Below, piece after piece: positions 1 to 6,115 of a stretch of 6,115 nt of DNA. The stretch's first letter is position 1, and each line of letters begins with the position of its first letter. The stretch comes from an uncultured Prevotellaceae bacterium (GTDB lineage Bacteria > Bacteroidota > Bacteroidia > Bacteroidales > Muribaculaceae): NCBI GenBank assembly GCA_945645715.1, contig CALZFJ010000129.1, positions 1 to 6,115 of the forward strand, read 5' to 3'. The notes under the pieces are model-generated. The model searched no databases. It saw only the letters and a program-made list of their open reading frames with translations, and was not told where the DNA came from. A program made the translations under genes and the position numbers.

Positions 1-134
1 GCAGCTTCCCGCAGGGAACATCGCTGATTGAAGTGCTCGACACACTATTTATCAACTTCATTCGCGGCATTGCCTCCGACAAGGGGATAAAGATAATCGA
101 CAAAGTGCTCGCCGACCACAACATAAAGCCGTAG
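1..134 (+). CDS. C-terminal end of a probable TetR/AcrR-family transcriptional regulator (5' truncated by window edge)
   Basis: An open frame entering from the left edge (codons in phase with base 3) gives 43 residues and ends at TAG 132-134. The readable tail includes LFINFIRGIASDKGIKIID and finishes ADHNIKP. An amphipathic helical C-terminus with an 'RGIA..KG.KI' pattern resembles the end of ligand-binding domains of Bacteroidales TetR/AcrR regulators, which commonly sit directly upstream of efflux operons on the same strand. The DNA-binding helix-turn-helix would lie outside the window, so the family call rests on this short tail plus context. If correct, the protein is a dimeric repressor that senses a pump substrate and controls the promoter near base 190. 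The composition and codon use match the downstream genes. An unrelated helical protein cannot be excluded. Confidence 0.55.
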   Translation, partial: SFPQGTSLIEVLDTLFINFIRGIASDKGIKIIDKVLADHNIKP

Positions 135-160
135 CGGCACTTCGGGTTTGTCCGTTTTTT
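128..160 (+). terminator. Possible weak intrinsic terminator of the upstream gene
   Basis: GCCG (128-131) and CGGC (135-138) can form a 4-bp stem that includes the stop codon in its loop. A second short stem, CGG (143-145) with CCG (152-154), sits immediately before a run of six T (155-160). The T-run after a G/C-rich stretch is terminator-like, but both stems are short, so termination may be partial and some read-through into the efflux operon is possible. Confidence 0.3.
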
Positions 161-167
161 ACATCTA

Positions 168-227
168 CCATACTGTGTGAATGGCTTAACTTTGCACTCC
201 GTTTTGCAGCAGCGGCATGAACACCGC
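168..227 (+). promoter_or_regulatory. Short inverted repeats flanking the promoter, candidate operator region
   Basis: Two imperfect dyads bracket the -7 element. CCAT (168-171) faces ATGG (181-184) across nine bases, between the expected -33 and -7 positions. GCGG (212-215) faces CCGC (224-227) across eight bases, just downstream of the predicted transcription start. Both are in places where a TetR-type repressor could block RNA polymerase. The arms are only four bases long, so either could be chance. TTTGCA also occurs twice, at 191-196 and 203-208. Confidence 0.2.
187..194 (+). promoter_or_regulatory. Bacteroidetes-type -7 promoter element (TAnnTTTG) for the efflux operon
   Basis: TAACTTTG matches the Bacteroidetes sigma-ABfr -7 consensus TAnnTTTG exactly and lies in the only sizeable gap ahead of the operon. 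The -33 element (TTTG/TTG about 19-21 bases upstream) is not evident. The nearest T-rich tract (155-160) and the TTTG at 147-150 are too far away. Transcription would start near base 200, giving an untranslated leader of about 70 bases before the ATG at 271. A poor -33 box would suit a promoter that is weak or controlled by a regulator. Confidence 0.6.
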
Positions 228-270
228 GTGACGGAACAGAAAATTGAGAATAAAAATAAATAATTACATA

Positions 271-1617
271 ATGGATATGAAAAAATTTCATCTAATGATT
301 GTGCTTGCAGCCTTTGCCATGGCATCGCCACTCGCAAAGGCGCAGACCGCCGACACTCTGCGCCTCAGTGCCGACGACTGCGTGCGAATCGCGCTGAGCA
401 CAAATCCCACTATCAAGGTAGCCGACATGGAGGTAACGCGTGTGAGCTACGGAAAGAATCTAACTGTGGCACAACTGCTGCCCCAAGTGTCGTTCTCCGG
501 ACAGTATAGCCGCGCCCTTGCGCTGCAGACGATGTACATGGACGCCGGCGACGGCACTGCCCGTGCCATAAAAATGGGTCGCGACAATGCCTACTCGGTA
601 GGTTTCAGCGCACAGGTGCCCCTCATCGCACCGCAACTGTGGAAGAGCCTAAAGCTCAACGACATTGAGATTGCACAGAATGTGGAGTCGGCTCGCGCTT
701 CGCGCCTGCAGATGGTGAACAACGTGCAGAATGCCTACTATGCCCTGCTGCTCGCCCTCGACTCGCACCAGGTGCTCATCAAGAACTATGAAACGGCAAA
801 GTTCAACGCCGACATCTACAAAAAGAAGTTTGAGACCGGAACTGCATCGGAGTACGACGTGCTCCGCTCGAGCGTGCAGGTGAAAAATCTTGAGCCTTCG
901 CTTATCGAAGCCGAAAACACCATTCGCCGCGCACAGCTGCAGCTGCTCCTGCTCATGGGAATCGACATCACCACACCGCTGAAGCCCACGGCTACGCTTG
1001 CCGACTACAAGGCTCAGATGTATGACCGCACTTTGTCAATCGACACCAGCCTCGACAACAACACCAGCCTCCGCGCCCTCGACCTCCAGACCGACTATCT
1101 GAAGCGTGCCCTTGAGGTGCAGAAGATGTCGTGGTATCCTACCCTGTCGGGGTCTATCAACTATATGTGGCACTCAATGTCGATGGGGTCGCCCCTGAAG
1201 AACTTCAAGTGGACCACAGCCTCTACGGCTGCCCTGTCGCTTTCCCTGCCTATTTTCCAAGGCGGAACGCGCTACTACAAGCAGCGCCAAGCCGAGGTGG
1301 CTTACAAGGAGATGACGTGGCAGCGCGACAACCTTGTGCGCTCGCTCAATGTGCAGGTAAAGACCCAGATGGACAACATCCAGAAGAATGTGAAGCAGAT
1401 CTCGACCAACGAAGCCGGTGTGGAGCAAGCCCGCAAAGCCAACCAGATTATGGAAAAGAGCTTCCAGATTGGTGCCGCTTCCTACCTCGACCTTCGCGAC
1501 TCGGAGGTTGCCCTGCTTGAGTCGGAGCTGAGCTACTATCAATCAATCTACAACTACTTAGTGGCTGAGAGCGAACTTCAATTACTCCTTGGCACTGCCA
1601 ACGTAGCAGCTGAATAA
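271..1617 (+). CDS. TolC-family outer-membrane efflux channel protein
   Basis: Outer-membrane exit duct of a tripartite efflux pump; TolC-family proteins form trimers with a beta-barrel in the outer membrane and a long periplasmic helical tunnel. From ATG 271 the protein has 448 residues, normal for the family. An N-terminal signal peptide (MKKFHL, then a hydrophobic core, then AKA) is probably cleaved between residues 24 and 25, and no lipobox follows. The two outer-membrane-efflux-protein repeats are visible: repeat one starts at the SADDCVRIAL helix near residue 33, and repeat two at about residues 261-440 with the typical PIFQGG turn at 327-332. Long Gln/Ala/Leu-rich coiled-coil helices occupy roughly 130-235 and 340-440. 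Starts at TTG 244, ATG 271 and ATG 277 are all in frame. TTG 244 is unlikely because it adds a polar stretch before the signal peptide. ATG 277 gives a classic MKK start and is equally plausible as 271. No Shine-Dalgarno sequence decides it. It is the first gene of the operon, and its likely counterpart is P. gingivalis XepC (recalled, not searched). Confidence 0.93.
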   Translation: MDMKKFHLMIVLAAFAMASPLAKAQTADTLRLSADDCVRIALSTNPTIKVADMEVTRVSYGKNLTVAQLLPQVSFSGQYSRALALQTMYMDAGDGTARAIKMGRDNAYSVGFSAQVPLIAPQLWKSLKLNDIEIAQNVESARASRLQMVNNVQNAYYALLLALDSHQVLIKNYETAKFNADIYKKKFETGTASEYDVLRSSVQVKNLEPSLIEAENTIRRAQLQLLLLMGIDITTPLKPTATLADYKAQMYDRTLSIDTSLDNNTSLRALDLQTDYLKRALEVQKMSWYPTLSGSINYMWHSMSMGSPLKNFKWTTASTAALSLSLPIFQGGTRYYKQRQAEVAYKEMTWQRDNLVRSLNVQVKTQMDNIQKNVKQISTNEAGVEQARKANQIMEKSFQIGAASYLDLRDSEVALLESELSYYQSIYNYLVAESELQLLLGTANVAAE

Positions 1618-1640
1618 GAATAATCAAAACAATACGAAAT

Positions 1641-2699
1641 ATGAAATCAATCAACAAACTAATGAGCGTGGCTTGTGCTTCGGCACTGCTCATCTCGTGC
1701 TCGGGAAAGAAGGAGCAAGCAGCCACTGCCACCGAGGAGCTTCCTCTGGTGACCATCGAGAAAGTGACAGAGGAAGATGTGCCTCAAATCGTGAGCTACA
1801 CAGCCACTGTGGAGCCTTTCAAGACCAACAACATCTCGGCTTCGTCGGCCAACCGCATCAAGTCGATTCTCGTTGATGTGGGTAGCACTGTTGCTGCCGG
1901 ACAGACCGTTGCCGTACTCGATGCCGTGTACATCGACCAGCAGGAAATTCGCATCGCCAACATGAAGCGCGAATATGACCGCGCAGTGGAGCTGCTCAAC
2001 ATTGGCGGCGGCACTCAGCAGTCGGTCGATCAGCTCAAGACGGAGTATGACGCAGCCGTGCGCTCGCTCAAGAACATGAAGGAGAATGTGAAGCTTATCA
2101 GCCCTATCTCGGGCGTTGTCACTGCACGCAACTACGACCCGGGCGACATGACCGGACAGCTCCCTATCCTCACCGTGGAGCAGCAGAATCCCGTGAAGGT
2201 GATGGTGAACATCTCGGAGCAGGACTACACCAAGGTGAAGAAGGGCATGAATGTGAAAGTGACACTCGACGTTTATGGCGACGAGGAATTTGAGGGCACT
2301 GTATATCTCGTGCACCCCACCGTGGATTCATCGACCCGCACATTTACCGTAGAGGTGACACTGCCCAACAGCAACAGCCGCATACGCACAGGCATGTTTG
2401 CCCGCGTAGAGTTCAACTATGGCACCATGCGCCATGTGGTGGTCCCCGACCGCGCCGTAGTGAAGCAATCGGGCTCGGGCAACAAGTATGTATATGTGTA
2501 TAAAGACGGCAAAGTGAGCTACAACCAGGTGCAGCTCGGACAGCGCCTCGGCACGCGCTATGAGCTTCTCTCGGGCGTGGAAAACAACTCCGATGTGGTA
2601 ATCACCGGACAGACCCGCCTTGCCGACGGTGCTCGTGTGGAAATCATGAAAGATGATGCCACACCGGCTGCTGCAACCGACACCACAGCCACAAAGTAA
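1641..2699 (+). CDS. RND efflux periplasmic adaptor subunit (membrane-fusion protein, HlyD/AcrA family), lipoprotein
   Basis: Periplasmic adaptor that couples the RND pump to the TolC-like channel. The 352-residue product begins with a lipoprotein signal peptide whose lipobox LISC places the acylated cysteine at residue 20, followed by SGKKE, so it is lipid-anchored like AcrA rather than held by a transmembrane helix. Domain order fits the family: first lipoyl half-motif at 71-94 (VDVGSTVAAGQTVAVLD), a short helical hairpin at about 97-148, second lipoyl half at 151-173 (LISPISGVVTARNYDPGD), a beta-barrel at about 181-260, and a membrane-proximal domain at about 265-335. The Ala/Thr-rich tail (340-352) looks disordered. 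It starts 23 bases after the channel gene and 41 bases before the pump gene, with an A-rich leader and no Shine-Dalgarno sequence, so all three are very probably co-transcribed. The likely counterpart is P. gingivalis XepA (from memory). Confidence 0.94.
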   Translation: MKSINKLMSVACASALLISCSGKKEQAATATEELPLVTIEKVTEEDVPQIVSYTATVEPFKTNNISASSANRIKSILVDVGSTVAAGQTVAVLDAVYIDQQEIRIANMKREYDRAVELLNIGGGTQQSVDQLKTEYDAAVRSLKNMKENVKLISPISGVVTARNYDPGDMTGQLPILTVEQQNPVKVMVNISEQDYTKVKKGMNVKVTLDVYGDEEFEGTVYLVHPTVDSSTRTFTVEVTLPNSNSRIRTGMFARVEFNYGTMRHVVVPDRAVVKQSGSGNKYVYVYKDGKVSYNQVQLGQRLGTRYELLSGVENNSDVVITGQTRLADGARVEIMKDDATPAAATDTTATK

Positions 2700-2740
2700 A
2701 AAAAGACAAAAGAGTAACTAACACACTTATAACTTAGAAT

Positions 2741-5700
2741 ATGAGTCTATATGCAAGTGCAGTAAAACGCCCGGTAATGACGACGCTATGCTTTGTGGCA
2801 GTCGCCATCATGGGCTTGTTCTCGTTGCAACAGCTGCCTATCGACCTTTATCCCGATATCGAAACCAACACCATCATGGTGCTGACCACTTATCAGGGAG
2901 CAAGTGCGCAGGATATCGAGCAGAACGTGACCCGTCCGCTCGAAAACACGCTCAACTCGGTGCAGCACCTGAAGCACATTTCATCGAAGAGCAAGGAGAA
3001 CATCTCGGTGATTACGCTGGAGTTTGAGTTTGGATACGACATCGACGTGATGACCAACGATGTGCGCGACAAGCTCGACATGGTGCTGAAAGCACTCCCC
3101 GATGATGCCGAAAACCCCATCATCTTCAAGTTTAGCACCGACATGATTCCTATCGTGCTCCTCTCGGTACAAGCCGAAGAGAGTATGCCGGGATTGTACA
3201 AGATTCTCGACGACGGAGTAGCCAACCCGCTGGCACGTATCGACGGAGTAGGCTCGGTGTCGATTACCGGTGCGCCCAAGCGTGAGGTGCACATCTACGT
3301 TGATCCTATCCGCCTTGAGGCTTTCAACCTCTCAATCGAGACCATTGCATCGATAATCGGAGCTGAGAACCGCAACATTCCGGGTGGTAACTTCGATATC
3401 GGTTCCGACACCTACGCGCTGCGTGTGCAAGGCGAGTTTAGCGACGCCCGCCAGATGCTCGACGTGGTGGTAGGCTCGAAAGACGGCAAAAACGTGTATC
3501 TTCGCGACGTAGCCCGCATCGACGACTCCCTTGAGGAGCGCACCCAGCAATCGTACAACAACGGACAGAAGGGTGCCATGATTGTGGTGCAGAAGCAGTC
3601 GGGAGCCAACTCGGTGGCTATCGCAAATGCCATTCACGAGAAGCTTCCAAGCATTCAGAAAACACTTCCGAGCGACATCAAGCTCGGTGTGATTGTAGAT
3701 ACGTCGGACAACATCAAGAACACAATCAACTCGCTCGTGGAGACCGTGCTCTATGCACTTCTCTTCGTGATGATAGTGGTGCTTGCATTCCTCGGACGCT
3801 GGCGTGCCACTTTCATCATCGTCATCACCATTCCTCTCTCGCTTATCGCCTCGTTCATCTATCTGTATGGCACCGGCAACACGCTCAACATCGTGTCGCT
3901 CTCGGCACTTTCCATTTCAATCGGTATGGTGGTTGACGATGCCATTGTGGTGCTTGAGAACGTCACAACCCACATTGAGCGCGGAGCCGACCCGAAACAG
4001 GCGGCTGTGCACGGCACCAACGAGGTGGCAATCTCAGTAATAGCTTCAACGCTCACTCTTATTGCGGTGTTCTTCCCATTGACGCTTGTGAAAGGTATGT
4101 CGGGTGTGCTATTCCGTCAGCTTGGCTGGATGGTGTGCATCATGATGATTATCTCCACCACCTGCGCTCTCTCGCTCACCCCGATGCTCTGTAGCCAGTG
4201 GCTGCGCCTCAACCCGAAGCAAGGCAAGCTCTTCAAGCTCCTCTTCAAACCCATTGAGCGTGCTCTCGATGCCCTCGACAATGGCTATGCCTTCCTGCTT
4301 GAGCGCGTGGTGCGCCACAAGACGGTGACAATTCTCATCTGCGTGGCAGTGTTCGTCGGCTCAATGTCGCTCACCAAGTTCATCGGCTCGGAGTTCTTCC
4401 CAACGGCCGACGACGGCCGCCTCGGCGTGAGCCTTGAGCTGCCCATCGGCACACGCGTGGAGATAGCACAAGAGTCAACCGCCCGCCTCTTCAATGAGTG
4501 GATGGAGAAATATCCCGAAATACAGGTGCTCAACTACACCGTGGGTCAGGCAAGCACCGACAACACTTTTGCCTCGATGCAGGACAATGGCTCGCACATC
4601 GTGTCGATGAACATTCGACTCGTCAATCCCGGCGACCGCGACCGCGGCATCGTGGAAATTGCCCAGCTTATGCGTGAAGACCTCAAGCACTACCCTGAGT
4701 TCAAGAAAGCTCAGGTGAACGTGGGTGGACGCCGTGGCGGCTCCATGAGCGGTCAGTCGAGCATCGACTATGAAATCTATGGCTACGACTTCACCGTCAC
4801 CGACTCGGTGGCACAGCGTGTGAAGCGCATTCTCGAAAGCATTCCGGGTACTGCCGACATCACCATCTCGCGTGCCGACTACCAGCCGGAGTATCAGGTG
4901 GATTTCGACCGCGAGAAACTTGCTATCTATGGTCTCAACCTCTCCACTGCTGCCAACTACCTGCGCAACCGCATCAATGGTAGCACGGCAAGCTACTTCC
5001 GCGAGGACGGTGAGGAATATGACATCAAGGTGATGTATGCACCCGAGTTCCGCACCTCGATTGCCGACATCGAGAACATTCTCATCTATAATGCCCAGGG
5101 CAAGAGCGTGCGCGTGAAAGACGTGGGCAAGGTGGTGGAGCGTTTCACTCCGCCTACCATCGAGCGCAAGGACCGCGAGCGTATCATCACGGTATCTACC
5201 ATCGTGCAAGGCCGTGCAATGAGCGAAATCGTTGCCGATGCCCAGCCGCTTCTCGACAAGCTTGACCTTCCGGTGGGTATCAACATCAACCTCTCGGGTT
5301 CGTATGAGGACCAGCAGGATTCGTTCCGCGACCTCGGAATACTTGCCATTCTTATCATCATCTTGGTTTACATTGTGATGGCGGCACAGTTTGAGTCGCT
5401 CACCTATCCGGGTATTATCATGACATCGCTCCCGTTTGCATTCTCTGGTATCGTGCTTATCCTTTGGGCAACAGGTACACACCTCAACGTCATGTCGATG
5501 ATTGGCTCGATTATGCTTATCGGTATTGTGGTGAAGAATGGTATCGTGCTTATCGACTACATCACCCTCAACCGTGAGCGCGGCATGAGCATACGCAGTG
5601 CCGTGGTGCTCGGAGGTAAGTCGCGTCTGCGCCCTGTGGTGATGACGTCGCTCACCACAATCCTCGGTATGGTGCCTATGGCTGTGGGAAGCGGACAGGG

Positions 5701-5854
5701 AGCTGAAATGTGGCGACCGCTGGGTATCGCCGTAATCGGCGGTCTCACCTTCTCCACACTGCTCACACTGCTCTTTGTGCCTGCACTCTACTGCATCTTT
5801 GCCTATGTGGGTGTGAAGCGCACACGCAAGAGTCTGCGCAAGCAAAACGCATAA
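2741..5854 (+). CDS. RND-family (HAE-1 type) inner-membrane multidrug efflux transporter
   Basis: Proton-driven inner-membrane pump expected to work as a trimer with the two preceding gene products. It has 1037 residues, full length for AcrB-like proteins. The architecture shows two repeats, each one transmembrane helix, a large periplasmic porter/docking loop, and five more helices: TM1 near 13-31, TM2-6 within about 335-487, TM7 near 529-548, TM8-12 within about 866-1020. The N-terminal LPIDLYPDI segment is the usual RND start. Proton-relay residues are intact: D399-D400 in GMVVDDAIVVLENV (TM4), K932 in VVKNGIVLIDY (TM10), and R962 and T969 in SRLRPVVMTSLTTILG, matching AcrB D407, D408, K940, R971 and T978. 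Paired acidic residues and the absence of the heavy-metal-type TM4 motif favour drug, bile-salt or detergent-like substrates over metal ions. The switch-loop region (about 601-618) lacks AcrB's Phe-rich sequence, so specificity probably differs. Substrate cannot be read from the sequence. The likely counterpart is P. gingivalis XepB (from memory). Confidence 0.96.
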   Translation: MSLYASAVKRPVMTTLCFVAVAIMGLFSLQQLPIDLYPDIETNTIMVLTTYQGASAQDIEQNVTRPLENTLNSVQHLKHISSKSKENISVITLEFEFGYDIDVMTNDVRDKLDMVLKALPDDAENPIIFKFSTDMIPIVLLSVQAEESMPGLYKILDDGVANPLARIDGVGSVSITGAPKREVHIYVDPIRLEAFNLSIETIASIIGAENRNIPGGNFDIGSDTYALRVQGEFSDARQMLDVVVGSKDGKNVYLRDVARIDDSLEERTQQSYNNGQKGAMIVVQKQSGANSVAIANAIHEKLPSIQKTLPSDIKLGVIVDTSDNIKNTINSLVETVLYALLFVMIVVLAFLGRWRATFIIVITIPLSLIASFIYLYGTGNTLNIVSLSALSISIGMVVDDAIVVLENVTTHIERGADPKQAAVHGTNEVAISVIASTLTLIAVFFPLTLVKGMSGVLFRQLGWMVCIMMIISTTCALSLTPMLCSQWLRLNPKQGKLFKLLFKPIERALDALDNGYAFLLERVVRHKTVTILICVAVFVGSMSLTKFIGSEFFPTADDGRLGVSLELPIGTRVEIAQESTARLFNEWMEKYPEIQVLNYTVGQASTDNTFASMQDNGSHIVSMNIRLVNPGDRDRGIVEIAQLMREDLKHYPEFKKAQVNVGGRRGGSMSGQSSIDYEIYGYDFTVTDSVAQRVKRILESIPGTADITISRADYQPEYQVDFDREKLAIYGLNLSTAANYLRNRINGSTASYFREDGEEYDIKVMYAPEFRTSIADIENILIYNAQGKSVRVKDVGKVVERFTPPTIERKDRERIITVSTIVQGRAMSEIVADAQPLLDKLDLPVGININLSGSYEDQQDSFRDLGILAILIIILVYIVMAAQFESLTYPGIIMTSLPFAFSGIVLILWATGTHLNVMSMIGSIMLIGIVVKNGIVLIDYITLNRERGMSIRSAVVLGGKSRLRPVVMTSLTTILGMVPMAVGSGQGAEMWRPLGIAVIGGLTFSTLLTLLFVPALYCIFAYVGVKRTRKSLRKQNA

Positions 5855-5864
5855 CAATAACTCC

Positions 5865-5900
5865 GGGGATTGCACCTGCTCTCTCGCAGGTGCAGCTCCC
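5865..5900 (+). promoter_or_regulatory. Strong intercistronic stem-loop without a U-tract, between pump gene and small fourth gene
   Basis: TGCACCTGC (5871-5879) and GCAGGTGCA (5886-5894) form a perfect 9-bp stem with a TCTCTC loop (5880-5885). It can be extended by a T-G wobble, and with one bulged C by A-T and three G-C pairs (GGG 5866-5868 with CCC 5898-5900). It starts 10 bases after the pump stop codon. The following bases (ACCAAATAAACC) contain no T-run on either strand, so it does not look like a standard intrinsic terminator. It could be a partial terminator, or a 3'-end stabiliser that separates transcript levels of the pump from the small gene. The stem itself is certain from the bases; its role is inference. 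Confidence 0.6.
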
Positions 5901-5923
5901 ACCAAATAAACCATAGAAATAAT

Positions 5924-6115
5924 ATGAAAGCAATATTTATAGCATTCGACCAAGCCTACTATGAGCGCATCATCGACATGCTCGAGCGCAACAACTGTCG
6001 CGGCTTCACAGCTTGGCAGGAGGTGCAGGGTCGTGGCACGGTGAAGGGAGAGCCTCACTATGGCAGCCACGCTTGGCCGTCGCTCGCATCGTCGATAATG
6101 ACGATTGTTGATGAC
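5924..6115 (+). CDS. PII-like transporter-associated protein (PG0541-like), 3' truncated by window edge
   Basis: ATG 5924 opens a frame that stays open to the window end (64 codons, no stop), preceded by an A-rich, Shine-Dalgarno-free leader. The protein begins MKAIFIAFDQAYYERIIDML, a beta-strand then helix, followed by CRGFTAWQEVQGRG (25-38), a Gly/His-rich loop around 36-52 (GEPHYGSHAWPS), and a strand SSIMTIVDD (56-64). That order (beta1, helix, beta2 ending in a G-x-G segment, T-loop-like stretch, beta3 ending in DD) mirrors GlnB/PII signal proteins and related PII-like folds. I recall homologues called 'PG0541 family transporter-associated protein' adjacent to Bacteroidetes RND pumps. 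The gene lies 69 bases after the pump stop codon on the same strand, with no recognisable promoter in the gap. Role unknown; sensing or tuning pump activity through a trimeric PII-like fold is a hypothesis. The C-terminal half is not visible. Confidence 0.75.
   Translation, partial: MKAIFIAFDQAYYERIIDMLERNNCRGFTAWQEVQGRGTVKGEPHYGSHAWPSLASSIMTIVDD

Noticed and set aside
147..150. TTTG as a possible -33 element
   Set aside because: It lies 36 bases upstream of the -7 box, far more than the usual 19-21 bases.
58..291. 77-codon minus-strand open frame across the promoter region
   Set aside because: It overlaps the end of the upstream gene, the promoter and the channel signal peptide; its product is Ser/Arg/Cys-rich with no recognisable features.
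1131..1542. Open frames of about 120-130 codons on both strands inside the channel gene
   Set aside because: They lie fully inside the well-supported TolC-family frame and their compositions look like out-of-frame translation.
1659..2315. 218-codon minus-strand open frame opposite the adaptor gene
   Set aside because: His/Leu/Val-rich shadow of the adaptor codons with no domain, signal or leader of its own.
4475..6070. 531-codon open frame on the minus strand, opposite the pump gene and running into the fourth gene
   Set aside because: It is antisense to a clearly real RND gene, is unusually rich in His, Cys and Arg as expected from the complement of GC-biased codons, crosses two real genes and the hairpin, and shows no recognisable domain. 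It is a codon-bias shadow.
1..6115. Search for CRISPR repeats, tRNA or rRNA genes, insertion-sequence ends, frameshifts or att sites
   Set aside because: None seen by eye. The genes are contiguous and intact with uniform codon use, and no long direct or terminal inverted repeats were noticed.

Overview
The window looks like chromosomal DNA from a moderately GC-rich member of the order Bacteroidales. Three things point there: a perfect TAnnTTTG -7 promoter element ahead of the main operon, A/T-rich leaders without Shine-Dalgarno sequences before every start codon, and a gene order (outer-membrane channel, adaptor, RND pump, small PII-like protein) that I recall from Porphyromonas gingivalis and relatives (PG0538 to PG0541, XepCAB). 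The GC-rich codon choice (GAC, ATC, CTC) would suit a Muribaculaceae-like genome, but that placement is a guess.

Layout, all genes on the + strand. Bases 1-134 hold the last 43 codons of an upstream gene, probably a TetR/AcrR-type repressor. Bases 135-270 are a regulatory gap with a possible weak terminator, a Bacteroidales-type promoter and short inverted repeats. Bases 271-1617 encode a TolC-family outer-membrane channel. Bases 1641-2699 encode a lipoprotein membrane-fusion (adaptor) protein. Bases 2741-5854 encode a full-length RND inner-membrane transporter of the HAE-1 drug-efflux type. Bases 5855-5923 carry a strong stem-loop with no U-tract. Bases 5924-6115 are the first 64 codons of a small PII-like protein that runs off the right edge.

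The three complete genes make a complete tripartite efflux pump: the RND protein captures substrate in the inner membrane and periplasm using the proton gradient, the lipid-anchored adaptor bridges the periplasm, and the TolC-like channel provides the exit. Gaps of 23 and 41 bases without internal promoters or terminators imply one transcript. The upstream gene is the natural candidate for local regulation of that transcript. The downstream PII-like gene is the least understood part. Nothing here is a wholly new system. The items most worth a second look are the fourth gene, the hairpin that separates it from the pump, and the operator region.
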